Part shown: piece after piece, positions 17,611 to 26,194 of the stretch
Layout of the letters: every line of letters starts with the position of its first letter
How positions within the stretch are numbered: position 1 is the stretch's first letter
Assembly (NCBI GenBank): GCA_963753585.1
Contig: CAVWCU010000001.1
Span: 1,612,001-1,676,000 of the forward strand
Origin: VRUE01 sp963753585
Lineage (GTDB): Bacteria > Actinomycetota > Thermoleophilia > Solirubrobacterales > 70-9
Reading direction: 5' to 3'
DNA length: 64,000 bases
Program-made: the position numbers and the translations under genes
Notes under the pieces: generated by a model
Told to the model about the DNA's origin: nothing
What the model saw: only the letters and a program-made list of their open reading frames with translations
The model's database searches: none

Positions 17611-18336
17611 CTAGCGCCGGTGCACGTCGGTCGCGGTCGCCTGGTCGCGCGGGCGGACGACGATCTCGTCGACGTTGACGTGCGAGGGCTGGGCCAGTGC
17701 CCAGCGGATGCACTCGGCGACGTCGGTGGCGCTGAGCGGCTGCATCCCCTCGTAGACACGAGCGGCGGCCTCCTCATCGCCGTCGAAACGGACCAGCGAG
17801 AACTCGGTCTCGACCATCCCGGGCGCGACCTCGGTGAAGCGGACCGGCTCGCCCAACAACTCCAGCCGCAGGGTCCGCATCATCGCCCGCTGGGCGTGCT
17901 TGGCGGCGGTGTAGCCGGCGCCGCCGCGGTAGGTCTCGAAGGCGGCGATGCTGGTGACGCTGACGACGTGCCCGTCGCCGGAGGCGATCAGCCGCGGTAG
18001 CAGGGCGCGAGTCATCCGCATCGTCCCCAGCACGTTCGACTCGTACATCCGCAGCCACTGCTCTTCATCGGCCTCGCCGACCGGGTCGAGGCCGAGCGCG
18101 CCGCCGGCGTTGTTGACCAGCACGTCGCAGGCCTCGACCCGGGCCGCGAACGCGGTCACCGAGTCGGGGTCGGCGACGTCGAGCTCGATCGCCTCGCCGC
18201 CAATCTCGGCCGCCAGCGCCTCGAGCCGGTCGAGCCGTCGGGCGCCGAGGATTGTCCGGTAGCCCTCGCCCGCCAGCGCCCGCGCCGTGGCGGCGCCGAT
18301 GCCGCTGGAGGCGCCCGTTATCACCGCGGTTCGCAT
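17611..18336 (-). CDS. SDR-family NAD(P)-dependent oxidoreductase
   Basis: A 241-residue classical short-chain dehydrogenase. TGASSGIG (residues 8-15) binds the cofactor, NNAGG follows, and the catalytic Ser/Tyr/Lys are in SVTSIAA and YTAAKHA. GARRLDRLEAL with basic residues after the second strand suggests NADP preference. It converges on the FAH gene with 9 bases between. The substrate is unknown. Confidence 0.85.
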   Translation of the reverse strand: MRTAVITGASSGIGAATARALAGEGYRTILGARRLDRLEALAAEIGGEAIELDVADPDSVTAFAARVEACDVLVNNAGGALGLDPVGEADEEQWLRMYESNVLGTMRMTRALLPRLIASGDGHVVSVTSIAAFETYRGGAGYTAAKHAQRAMMRTLRLELLGEPVRFTEVAPGMVETEFSLVRFDGDEEAAARVYEGMQPLSATDVAECIRWALAQPSHVNVDEIVVRPRDQATATDVHRR

Positions 18337-18657
18337 TGCCGACGACCCTAGCGGCTGGCCTGACTAGGCTCCACCGATGAGCCCCAGCAGACCACGGCCG
18401 AGATATCCGTCGCCTCCCGCCTCGAGCGCTCGCAGATGGAGCCAACCGGTGAGGGCGGCTGCTTGATCACCGACCACACTTCAGCCAAGCCTACTTGGTG
18501 GGATGGAAGTAGCACTCGCCATCCACCGCTGATCATTCCCGCGCTACTCCAAAAGTACGTTCTTAGCCAGGACCACGCGTCAGGCGTGGCGACTAGCCCC
18601 GTTTATGGTCGCACCGTTGTAGTAGGACACCATACCGGCGATCAGATCGCCTTTGAT
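18337..18657. other. Intergenic segment at the island edge, no supported gene
   Basis: About 320 bases between the SDR start and the TIR-DeoRC stop. Base composition starts to fall here. A 75-codon open frame (18436-18663, plus strand) has no recognisable similarity or good ribosome-binding site, so I do not call it. I see no copy of the tRNA-Phe 3' end that would mark an attachment site. Confidence 0.5.
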
Positions 18658-20016
18658 TCATGACGACATCGGTACTATGACAACCTCAGATGGGGTACCC
18701 GCAACCTCGCGGACTATCTGTTCGACCCGCTCGTCCGGCTCCGCGCATGCGGTGAGAATTGTCAGTCCGTCATCGAAGCCGGCGAACTGCTCGGTTTGCC
18801 AAACTCCATACTTGGATGGCTCGGCGAGGACGAAACGCCGATCGCCGCGCTCAAGGGCCCGACGCTTGCCATGGGCCTCACTCGGAGCGGTCGTGGTGCA
18901 CCCGAACTCGATCGAGACCCCATTCGTCCCGACAACAGTCAGGTCGTAGTGCTCGATGCCGATTCGCGGGAAGACAGCTCCGTCCGCATCGATGAGCACG
19001 GACGTATTGAGTCGCATCTCGCCGCCGTTGACAATCACGCGCAGCCGCGAATCCTCGTCCTCCATGCCCAACTCGTTTGCCAGATCACTGAACTCAGCTG
19101 CAATTGGGGCCGCATTGGTGACCACGGTGAGGTGGTGCCACTGCTGAAAGCGAACTCCACGGCAGATCGCCTTGCACAGAGCAAAAGTGCTCGACCCACC
19201 GTCTAGGTAGACGGTCCAGCCATCCTGGATCGAGTCGGCGACATGCTCAGCGACGAGACGCTTCTCCTCCACCGCCTCTTGGGAGCGCCAGTTCAGGTGC
19301 TCCTCCCCGACGAAGATCGTCCGTCCGGTCATTGCGATGCCCGAGATCATCTTTCGGTCACGCAACCTGTAGAGGAGGGCATGCAGGTCATCGAGGTCGT
19401 TCAGCCCCAGGTCGGTCTCCTCTGAGAGCTGGACCAGCAGCTCGGTCAGCGGAAGCGGTCGGTCCCGGCGATGAGGGAAGACAATGTTCCTAACGTGGCG
19501 AGCCGCGTCAGCCAACAACGCATCGGCGCGGTCCGCGAATAGGAGCCTCGAGCTTGAGTCGGTCGGTTGGGCACGGAGCATCTCCAAATCACGGCTCAAC
19601 CACGCGAATAGCGATGAGGAGATCTCATGGGCCAAGTACCGGACTTGGGACTCGTTGAAGCCGCTGCAACGCAGATAGAGACGGTCGCGCGACCACGGGA
19701 AGTGATCCTCCAGCCCATCCTCGAGGACCACGGGCAGGATGAACGGCCGCTTGATTCTCCTCTCCTCCGCAAGCGCCCATTCGAGCTCAGTGCCCACCCA
19801 AACCGATTGCGCTGCCCTCGAATCGAAGAAGACTATGAGAAAGTCGGTGTCGGCGTTAATGGCAGTGCGCAGCCGCTCACCCACACTCTCTCCGACGAGA
19901 ATCTCGTCCTCATCTACCCAAGCGTTGACATGCTCAGGTAGGTAGTCACGGACCTCTCGAACCAGAGGCTTAGCACTTGAGTGATGACTCATGAAAATCC
20001 GCAAGCTGCGCGGCAC
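18658..20016 (-). CDS. TIR domain fused to a DeoR-type sugar-phosphate-sensing domain
   Basis: The 452-residue product starts at GTG 20016, 13 bases past the kinase stop. Residues 4-105 form a TIR domain: LRIFMSHHSSAKPLVREV, AWVDEDEILVGESVGERLR, TDFLIVFFD, and SVWVGTELEWAL with W73 and Glu77 at the position of the NADase catalytic Glu. Residues 150-240 are helical and could include a winged helix (PLTELLVQLSEE, DLHALLYRLRDRKMISGI). Residues 250-422 match the DeoR C-terminal domain: EKRLVAEHVADSI, YLDGGSST, VVTNAAPIAAE, NGGEMRL, VVGTNGV, PSEAHGKRRAL, AEPSKYG. In DeoR regulators that domain binds phosphorylated sugars. The fusion implies ligand control of a TIR effector. A transcriptional role is possible if the middle part binds DNA. 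Confidence 0.8.
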   Translation of the reverse strand: MPRSLRIFMSHHSSAKPLVREVRDYLPEHVNAWVDEDEILVGESVGERLRTAINADTDFLIVFFDSRAAQSVWVGTELEWALAEERRIKRPFILPVVLEDGLEDHFPWSRDRLYLRCSGFNESQVRYLAHEISSSLFAWLSRDLEMLRAQPTDSSSRLLFADRADALLADAARHVRNIVFPHRRDRPLPLTELLVQLSEETDLGLNDLDDLHALLYRLRDRKMISGIAMTGRTIFVGEEHLNWRSQEAVEEKRLVAEHVADSIQDGWTVYLDGGSSTFALCKAICRGVRFQQWHHLTVVTNAAPIAAEFSDLANELGMEDEDSRLRVIVNGGEMRLNTSVLIDADGAVFPRIGIEHYDLTVVGTNGVSIEFGCTTTAPSEAHGKRRALERGDRRFVLAEPSKYGVWQTEQFAGFDDGLTILTACAEPDERVEQIVREVAGTPSEVVIVPMSS

Positions 20017-20029
20017 CCTAGCGAGGTTT

Positions 20030-21013
20030 TCAGCTAATGGAAGCCAGGAGAGCGTCGAATCGGTCGGCCTCGAAACTGCCGGGCTGGCTCGTCTCAACGC
20101 TGGCTGCGGCTAGTGCGACGGACCGCCGCAGAGCTTCGGCCATTCCCTCGCCAGTCGCATAGGCTGCGCACAAGGAAGCTAGAAACGCGTCCCCGGCTCC
20201 AGTTGGGTTTGTGCGTGCGACGAGGAGGCCTCCGACCTTAAACTCTTCTCCTCCTTCGCTCCCCATTGCGCCCTTGGATCCAAGCGTCAGGACGGCACGC
20301 TCTGCACCCAACGCAAGGAGGTGATTCATCAACTCGAGATCGGATCCCGTTCTCGTACCTCCACTAGTTTCGGCGAACAGATCTGCTGCCTCGCGTCTGT
20401 TCACCTTGACCAAATCTGGACGCGCCTCGAGCAAAGCGCGCAGCGGGGCACCAGTTGCATCGACCATCGTGAACGCGCCAACCTTCCGTGCTCGTTGCAC
20501 TATCGCCGCATATCCATCGGGCGATACATGAGCAGGGAGGCTGCCGGTGCAGATGACGAATCGCGGCTGCTCGAGTGCAATCGCTTCCAAGACATCGTCG
20601 ATGAAGGCTTGCCAGCTTTCCGCCCTCATTTCTGGCCCAGGTGGATTTAGGACTGTGGATGTCTTCGCCTCAACATCGAGAAGGATGGTCGCCACCCGCG
20701 TCTGACCGGCGATCCTCATGGGCTCGAGCACTATGCCCTCGGCTGCCGCCATCTCTGCCACCAACTCGCCGATTGCGCCTGCCATGACAGCATGCACCGT
20801 GCTTTTGATTCCCAGAAGACATAGAGCACGAGCAACATTTACCCCCTTGCCACCTGCCGATAGCAACTCATGGTCGACAGTTTGAGCGCGATCCTTAACC
20901 AAGCCGCGTGACCAGACAATGTGGTCAAGCGCCAGATTGGGGCTGACTATGAGGATCGAGCCAAAACCCTGGTTGTCCGTTTGAGATCCCCGGCCTTTGC
21001 GGTCCGCAGTCAT
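20030..21013 (-). CDS. PfkB-family sugar kinase (1-phosphofructokinase/tagatose-6-P kinase-like)
   Basis: A 327-residue kinase starting at ATG 21013 (GTG 21037 is an alternative). SAGGKGVNVARALCLLG is the PfkB substrate-binding motif typical of FruK/LacC. CTGSLPAHVSPDGYA and NPTGAGDAFLASLCAAYA hold the anion hole and catalytic Asp. Classical fructose operons pair a DeoR repressor with such a kinase. Here the regulator partner carries a TIR domain. The two genes are 13 bases apart on one strand, so this is a two-gene operon. The kinase may make or remove the ligand of the DeoRC domain. Codon choice looks less GC-rich than in neighbours. Confidence 0.85.
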   Translation of the reverse strand: MTADRKGRGSQTDNQGFGSILIVSPNLALDHIVWSRGLVKDRAQTVDHELLSAGGKGVNVARALCLLGIKSTVHAVMAGAIGELVAEMAAAEGIVLEPMRIAGQTRVATILLDVEAKTSTVLNPPGPEMRAESWQAFIDDVLEAIALEQPRFVICTGSLPAHVSPDGYAAIVQRARKVGAFTMVDATGAPLRALLEARPDLVKVNRREAADLFAETSGGTRTGSDLELMNHLLALGAERAVLTLGSKGAMGSEGGEEFKVGGLLVARTNPTGAGDAFLASLCAAYATGEGMAEALRRSVALAAASVETSQPGSFEADRFDALLASIS

Positions 21014-21131
21014 CGTTGGTGAACCTGCATAGGGCACAAACCAGGCTAGACGACTAGCAAGGATGGGTGGCGGGGCCGAATTGAGCTGGCGACATCGCGA
21101 TTTTAAGGCCGAGAGGCGTTGATCTGAGCAA

Positions 21132-21204
21132 TGGCGAGGGTGGGAATCGAACCCACGACACCACGATTTTCAGTCGTGTGCTCTACCAACTGAGCTACCT
21201 CGCC
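21132..21204 (-). tRNA. tRNA-Phe (anticodon GAA)
   Basis: The minus strand folds as a full cloverleaf. The acceptor GGCGAGG pairs with CCTCGCC. A D-loop AGCTCAGTTGGTAGAGC, an anticodon stem CACGA/TCGTG with loop CTGAAAA (GAA), and a T-arm with GGTTCGATTCC are all present. CCA is not encoded in full (the 3' flank reads CAT after discriminator A). Its 3' end faces the TIR/PfkB island. Confidence 0.95.
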
Positions 21205-21278
21205 TGGGGATCGCGCGGTTGTGGTCGCGCAGGGGAAGGCTAGCGACCGGGGGGCGACGGGGCTGATTCGATTGGGGC

Positions 21279-22409
21279 ATGGCTTGGGGTCGTGCAGCGC
21301 TCGGGTTGGCCGTGGCGGTCGTGCTGGGCGCGGCGCTCGTCTCGGGGGGCTCGCGGGACGACTCGGTCCGGCTGCGCTATCTGCCGGAGAGCAACGAGCT
21401 GCGGACGGTCGTCGAGTACGGGCGGGCTCGCGTCGTCGACGTGCGTTCGCTCGGGGCGCTGCTGGCGATTGAGGGCGATCCGCGCTGGCTGGCGCGGGCA
21501 CGGCCACTCGGGCCGGACGCGCCGCCGTGGGCGCAGCGGATGTACCGACGCTCGCTGCTGGTGCTGCGAGCGGTCACAGACCGGCGCAGCGGCGCCGTCG
21601 TGGCCGGCTTCCGCGACGGCTGGGAATACGTCTGGCCCCGCGACGCGGGCACGGTTGCCATCGCCCTCGCCTCGGCCGGCTACCGCGCCGAGGCGCGGCG
21701 GGTCGCCCGCTTCCTACTCGGCCTCGACCTCGGCGCCGCCGCGCGCTTCTACGGGGACGGCGCCCCGGTCGACGGACGGGCAGCACAGGGGGACGCAGCA
21801 GGCTGGGTCGCGGCGGCGGCGAAGGCGGCCGGCCTGCGCACCGACGTCCCACGGCAGCCGTGGCGTGACCACGCCGACTACCAGGAGGGCGACCCGGGCG
21901 ACTACCTCGCCAACGCGATCGCATCGACGGCTGCCGACGGGACTGAAACGTCCAGCATTTGGACATTTCAGTTCCGTCGGCGGGCGGTTGGGGGGTTCAT
22001 CACCCGGCACGGGCTGGTGCGAGGGGAGGGAGATCCGGGGTCGGGACTCGACTCTGCGGCAGCCTGGGCGGTGCGGCCGTTCCCGCAACCGGCGCTCTAC
22101 CCGGCGGTTCGTCGCACGCTGCTGCGGATCGCGGCCGACGGCAGCCGCTACGGCATCGTCCCGTCCCAGAGCTGGGAGGGCGGTGACGATCCCTGGACGG
22201 CGCCGACAGCCTGGACCGCCTGGAGCCTCGCCGCCCTCGGCGAGCGACGCGCTGCGCTGCGCCTGATGGCCGCGCTGCGCCGCGTCGCCACCCCGGCCGG
22301 CATGCTCCCCGAGCGGGTCGACGCCCGCACCGGAATCCCCACCTCGACCACCCCCCTCGCCTGGTCGCACGCCTTCGCGGTTCTCGCCCTGCGCCAGCTC
22401 TGGCCCTAA
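21279..22409 (+). CDS. Secreted or anchored GH15-like (glucoamylase-fold) protein
   Basis: A 376-residue protein with an N-terminal hydrophobic signal/anchor (residues 6-24). The (alpha/alpha)6 glucoamylase-like body shows DGWEYVWPRDAGTVAIAL (the WPRD motif of GH15 and relatives) and a C-terminal PLAWSHAFAVLALRQLW that holds the usual second acidic/aromatic site. It is short for GH15 (usually over 600 residues with the N-terminal domain). A palindromic repeat lies in frame inside the gene (21933-21981, encoding ADGTETSSIWTFQFRR), an odd feature in a globular enzyme. Confidence 0.65.
   Translation: MAWGRAALGLAVAVVLGAALVSGGSRDDSVRLRYLPESNELRTVVEYGRARVVDVRSLGALLAIEGDPRWLARARPLGPDAPPWAQRMYRRSLLVLRAVTDRRSGAVVAGFRDGWEYVWPRDAGTVAIALASAGYRAEARRVARFLLGLDLGAAARFYGDGAPVDGRAAQGDAAGWVAAAAKAAGLRTDVPRQPWRDHADYQEGDPGDYLANAIASTAADGTETSSIWTFQFRRRAVGGFITRHGLVRGEGDPGSGLDSAAAWAVRPFPQPALYPAVRRTLLRIAADGSRYGIVPSQSWEGGDDPWTAPTAWTAWSLAALGERRAALRLMAALRRVATPAGMLPERVDARTGIPTSTTPLAWSHAFAVLALRQLWP
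21933..21981. repeat. In-frame palindrome S3 (pairs with S7)
   Basis: Arms 21933-21953 and 21961-21981 pair with one mismatch and one G-T wobble around a 7-base loop. The element lies inside the GH15-like coding region and is read as 16 codons, DGTE...FQFRR. The same palindrome family at 59574-59620 is read in the same frame as DGTQ...FESRR at the end of the alanine dehydrogenase. Confidence 0.75.
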
Positions 22410-22456
22410 GGGTGTGGCGACTTATCCGTGAGATACACGGATAAGTCGCCACACCC
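22410..22456. repeat. Short palindrome S4, related to S1
   Basis: Perfect 21-base arms (22410-22430 and 22436-22456) around AGATA, between the convergent GH15-like and LOG-like genes. The arm shares GTGGCGACTTATCCG with S1. It may serve as a bidirectional terminator, but it has no T-tract. Confidence 0.75.
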
Positions 22457-22469
22457 CCCGGAGCGAGGG

Positions 22470-22955
22470 CTAGAGCGCCTCGAGCGCCAGCTCGACGGCC
22501 TCGCGGGCCGACTCGGCCGGGACGACACCCGGGGCGCCCTCCATCCGCTCGCGGCCACTCAGCGTCCAGCTGCGAAGGGCGATCACCGGGCGGCCGATCG
22601 CCCTGGCGAAGCCGATCTCCGAGAGCGTGCCCCACTCGCCGCCGATCGCGATCACGACGTTGCCAGAGGAGACGACCGCCAGGTTGCGCGCGTGGCCGAT
22701 CCCCGTCGCGACGACGTGGGTGCAGTACGGGTTCGCTTCGCCGACGTCGTGGCCGGGAACGATGCCGATTGCCTCGCCACCGGCCCCGCTCGCGCCGCGA
22801 CATGCCGACTCCATCGTTCCGCTCATACCGCCGCAGACCAGCGTCACGCCGGCCTCGGCGAGCAACCTGCCTACCTCCTCCCCCAACCGCGCCGCCTCGG
22901 AGTCCAGCTCGCACCGCGCCGGACCTATCACCGCCACCTGCCGCGCCCCGCTCAT
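22470..22955 (-). CDS. TIGR00725/LOG-like Rossmann protein
   Basis: A 161-residue SLOG-superfamily protein. QVAVIGPARCELDSEAARLGEEVG opens the Rossmann fold, TLVCGGMSGTMESACRGA gives the GGxxGxM motif, and VIAIGGEWGTLSEIGFA is the conserved GGxGTxxE loop that in LOG enzymes releases cytokinin-like bases from nucleotides. The start ATG overlaps the helicase stop (ATGA), so it is cotranscribed with the helicase. Ligand unknown. Confidence 0.8.
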   Translation of the reverse strand: MSGARQVAVIGPARCELDSEAARLGEEVGRLLAEAGVTLVCGGMSGTMESACRGASGAGGEAIGIVPGHDVGEANPYCTHVVATGIGHARNLAVVSSGNVVIAIGGEWGTLSEIGFARAIGRPVIALRSWTLSGRERMEGAPGVVPAESAREAVELALEAL

Positions 22956-25231
22956 CGCGACGTGGAGTCTTTCATCGAGCGCATCAACTCCAGCGCCCCC
23001 TCCTTGTGCAGCGGCTCGTTGAGGTTGCCGCACTTGGGGCTCTGCACGCAGGAGGGGCAACCCGACTCGCAGGGACACTCGGCGATCAGCCGCTCGGCGT
23101 CGCCGAGCAGGCGCTCGAACTGCTCGTAGCCGCGCAGCGTGATCCCCACCCCACCGGGATGCCCGTCGTAGATGAAGATCGTCGAGCGCCCGGTCTGGAA
23201 ATGAACGTTGGTCGAGAGCCCACCGATGTCCCAGCGGTCGCACATCGCGATCAGCGGCAACACCGCGATCTGGCCGTGCTCGGTCGCGTGCAGGGCGCCG
23301 AGCAGGACGTCGGGCGCCAGCGCCCCGCTCAGCTGCTCGGGCAGCACGTACCAGAGCGCCTGGGTGACGAAGTGCTGCTCGGGCAGCTCCAGCGAGACGA
23401 TGTCGAAGGGCTCCTGGTCGGCGATCGAGACCCGCTGGTAGGCGATCACCTGCTCGGTCACCGAGACCTCGCCGAAGTGCAGCTCCACGCCCGCGGTCGT
23501 CCGCTGCTCACGCACCCGCTCGATATAGATCTCGGTCTCCTTCTTCGGGCGGGTGTACCAGTCGCCGTCGAAGCGGGAGACCACCGCGCGCCGGCCCTGC
23601 ACGTCGAGCTGCTCGACCTCATACGAGCGCCCCAGGTGGAGGTAGATCGCGCCCGGGTGGATCGTCGTGAAGGCCCGCTCGGACTCGACCAGGCCGAGCA
23701 TCTCACCCGAGTCGCGCTCGACCACCGCGACCGAGTCGGCCGAGGCCGAGCGCAGCGGGATCTTCGAGGCGACGAACTCGCTGCTGCGCGGCATCACCCG
23801 TCCTCCGGCTTGCCGCAGCTCTCCAGCAGAGATCAGCCGCTCGGCCCGCTCGCGCCAGCCCTCACCGAAGACCTCCACGTCCTCCTCGCTCAGCGGCAGC
23901 TCGTAGGCCGCCGCGACCATGTGCCGCGAGGCGATCTGCTCGCTGGAGTGGTCGAGGATCGCCGCCTCCACCGGACGGCCGATGAACTCGTCGGGGTGTC
24001 GGCAGAAGAACTGGTCGAGCGCGTCCTGGCCGGCGACGTAAACGGCGAGGCCCCGCCGCCGGCGCCCCGCCCGTCCCCACATCTGGCGCAGGCTGGCGAC
24101 CGTGCCGGGGAAGGTGACGCAGATCGCCGCGTCGAGCTCGCCGACGTCGATGCCCAGCTCCAGCGCGTCGGTGGCGACGACCGCGAGCAGCTCGCCGCCG
24201 GAGAGCCGCGCCTCGATCTCGCGCCGCTGCTGCGACGTGTAGCCGCCGCGGTAGGGGGCGATCCGCGCCGCCAGCTCCGGCTTGCCGCGCGCCTCCAGCG
24301 CTTCGCGGGCGAAGCGCTGGATCAGCTCGATCCCGCGCCGGCTCTTGAGGAAGCAGATCGTCCGCACGCCATGTGAGACCAGCTCGGCCAGCAGGTCCGC
24401 AGCCTCGCCCAGCGCCGAGCGCCGCGTCCCGGTCGCCTTGTCGATCAGCGGCGGGTTCCACATCGCGATCTCGCGGCCGGCGACCGGCGCGCCGTCGTCG
24501 TCGATCAGCTCGAACGGCGTCCCGACCAGCTCCTCGGCCAGCCCGACCGGGTTGGCGATCGTCGCCGAGGCGAGCAGGAAGCGCGGCTCGCCGCCGTAGG
24601 CGCGCGCCACCCGGCGCAGCCGCCGCAGCACGTTGGCGACGTGGGAGCCGAAGACGCCGCGGTAGGTGTGCGCCTCGTCGACGACGACCCAGCCGAGGTT
24701 GGCGAGGAAGTCGCCCCAGCTCTTGTGGTGGGGCAGGATGCCGACGTGCAGCATGTCCGGGTTGGTGAGGACGAGGTTGCTGCGGCGGCGGATCGCCGGC
24801 CGCTCTTCGCGCGGCGTGTCGCCGTCGTAGATCGCCTCGCGCAGGTTGGGCGGACGCAGCGCCGCCAGCTTGCGCGCCTGGTCCTGCGCCAGCGCCTTGG
24901 TCGGGTAGAGGTAGAGGGCGCGGCGCTTGGCGTCGCCGGCGATCCCGTCAAGCACCGGCAGGTTGAAGGCGAGGCTCTTGCCCGAGGCGGTGCCGCTGGT
25001 GATCACCAGGTTGGAGACGGCGGCCGCCTCCAGCGCCTGGCGCTGATGGGAGTAGAGGCGCTCGACGCCGGCGGTGCGCAGGCGCTCGACCAGACCAGGA
25101 TCGAGCGAACCCGGCATCGCCACCGTTCGCGCCTTGCGCTCGTTCTCGCTGGACTCGGCGACGATGCGTCCGTCCCGGCGGGCCGGATCGAGCGCGACAG
25201 CCCAGGGTGTCTCCAGAAGACTCTTCGCCAT
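22952..25231 (-). CDS. MrfA-like DEAD/DEAH-box helicase with DUF1998 domain
   Basis: A 759-residue superfamily 2 helicase. The Q-like motif LYSHQRQALEAA, Walker A TSGTASGKSLAF (near residue 70), DEAH box VVVDEAHTYRG and motif VI FPGTVASLRQMWGRAGRRRRG are visible. The C-terminus has the four-Cys cluster CPCESGCPSCVQSPKCG of the MrfA/YprA group, where it binds zinc. In Bacillus, MrfA takes part in mitomycin-lesion repair. The start ATG overlaps the folP-like stop (TGATG), and the LOG-like gene overlaps its end. A 3-gene operon is likely. Confidence 0.85.
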   Translation of the reverse strand: MAKSLLETPWAVALDPARRDGRIVAESSENERKARTVAMPGSLDPGLVERLRTAGVERLYSHQRQALEAAAVSNLVITSGTASGKSLAFNLPVLDGIAGDAKRRALYLYPTKALAQDQARKLAALRPPNLREAIYDGDTPREERPAIRRRSNLVLTNPDMLHVGILPHHKSWGDFLANLGWVVVDEAHTYRGVFGSHVANVLRRLRRVARAYGGEPRFLLASATIANPVGLAEELVGTPFELIDDDGAPVAGREIAMWNPPLIDKATGTRRSALGEAADLLAELVSHGVRTICFLKSRRGIELIQRFAREALEARGKPELAARIAPYRGGYTSQQRREIEARLSGGELLAVVATDALELGIDVGELDAAICVTFPGTVASLRQMWGRAGRRRRGLAVYVAGQDALDQFFCRHPDEFIGRPVEAAILDHSSEQIASRHMVAAAYELPLSEEDVEVFGEGWRERAERLISAGELRQAGGRVMPRSSEFVASKIPLRSASADSVAVVERDSGEMLGLVESERAFTTIHPGAIYLHLGRSYEVEQLDVQGRRAVVSRFDGDWYTRPKKETEIYIERVREQRTTAGVELHFGEVSVTEQVIAYQRVSIADQEPFDIVSLELPEQHFVTQALWYVLPEQLSGALAPDVLLGALHATEHGQIAVLPLIAMCDRWDIGGLSTNVHFQTGRSTIFIYDGHPGGVGITLRGYEQFERLLGDAERLIAECPCESGCPSCVQSPKCGNLNEPLHKEGALELMRSMKDSTSR

Positions 25232-26058
25232 CAGGCGGGGCCCCGTGCGGCAATCCGACCAGCCACCCGCATGGCTTGCAGCGAGCTGCGGTCGTGGATG
25301 CGCAGGACGTCGGCGCCGCCGCGCACGGCCAGGGCCACCGCGGCGACCGTCCCCCACTCGCGTTCGCCCGCCGGCAGCCGCTCCTCCCACGAGCCGGCCA
25401 GCACGGCGCCGACGAAGTCCTTGCGTGAGAGCGAGACGTATAGCGGCAGCCCCAGCGCGCGCAGCTCGGGTAGCCGCCGCAGAACCTCGAGGTTCTGCGA
25501 GGTCGTCAGGTCGAAGTCGAGTCCTGGGTCGATGGCGATCTGCTCCTCGCCCACCCCAAGCCGCTGGGCGACCGCGACTCTCCCCCCCAGCCAGGACTTC
25601 ATGTGCTCGATCACGTCGCCATAGCGGCGCGGGGGCCGGTCGACCCGCGGCGGCCCCTCGATGTGCATGAGGACGTAGCCGCAGCCGGTCTCCGCAACCA
25701 GCTCGAACATCTCCTCGCTGCCGCCCGAGATGTCGTTGATGGCAACCGCCCCGGCCTCCAACGCCGCCCGAGCCACCTCGACCGAGAAGGTGTCGGCGCT
25801 CACCGGCACCCCCGCCCCGGCCAACCCTTCGATCGCCGGAATCAGCGCCGCGATCTCGGTTTCGGGCTCAACCGGCGGCCCGCTACGAGCCGCCACGGCC
25901 CCCACATCCAACATGTCGAACCCCGCCTCGACCAGCGCCACACCGTCTTCAACGGCTCGATCCGGTGTACCGCTACGAGCTCCCTCAAACATCGAGTCGG
26001 CGGTCACGTTGACGATCCCCGCGGCCAGCGGCTGCCCGTCGGGGCGTCGCCAGATCAT
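25231..26058 (-). CDS. Dihydropteroate synthase homologue, divergent
   Basis: A 275-residue TIM barrel starting at ATG 26058. It keeps DTFSVEVARAALEAGAVAINDISG, IDPGLDFDLTTSQNLEVL and SLSRKDFVG of dihydropteroate synthases. The two pterin-loop signatures are altered: the usual NVTPDSFSDGG reads NVTADSMFEGA, and the usual GGESTRPG reads GAVAARSGP. It may therefore be a FolP2-like paralogue rather than the folate enzyme itself. It is the first gene of the operon with the helicase and LOG-like genes. A family A repeat lies upstream. Confidence 0.7.
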   Translation of the reverse strand: MIWRRPDGQPLAAGIVNVTADSMFEGARSGTPDRAVEDGVALVEAGFDMLDVGAVAARSGPPVEPETEIAALIPAIEGLAGAGVPVSADTFSVEVARAALEAGAVAINDISGGSEEMFELVAETGCGYVLMHIEGPPRVDRPPRRYGDVIEHMKSWLGGRVAVAQRLGVGEEQIAIDPGLDFDLTTSQNLEVLRRLPELRALGLPLYVSLSRKDFVGAVLAGSWEERLPAGEREWGTVAAVALAVRGGADVLRIHDRSSLQAMRVAGRIAARGPA

Positions 26059-26070
26059 CGAAACGCCCCT

Positions 26071-26153
26071 CTGCGGGTGGCATGTGGGAGGGGGGTCGAG
26101 GACGGACCGTGGCCCGCCCGCAGCGCCCCCCTCCCACATGACAGGACCCGCAG
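26071..26153. repeat. Family A inverted repeat, copy A1
   Basis: Arms 26071-26095 and 26126-26153 pair, with a small internal loop. Fixed words are GGGTGGC at the left, GAGGACG then GACCG in the centre and GACAGGACCCGC at the right. The arm between them (CATGTGGGAGGGGGG) differs from A2 and A3 but keeps its own complement. It lies between two divergent genes, where a terminator would not be expected. Confidence 0.75.
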
Positions 26154-26194
26154 CCGGGTGCTCTGGTTCATCCGGCTACCGTAGCGACCAGCCA

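Noticed and set aside
18436..18663. 75-codon frame at the island edge
   Set aside because: No recognisable motif, no ribosome-binding site and mixed codon use. It is probably noncoding.
21132..21204. Attachment-site duplication of the tRNA-Phe 3' end
   Set aside because: No second copy of the tRNA end is visible near 18.3-18.7 kb and no integrase gene is in the island.
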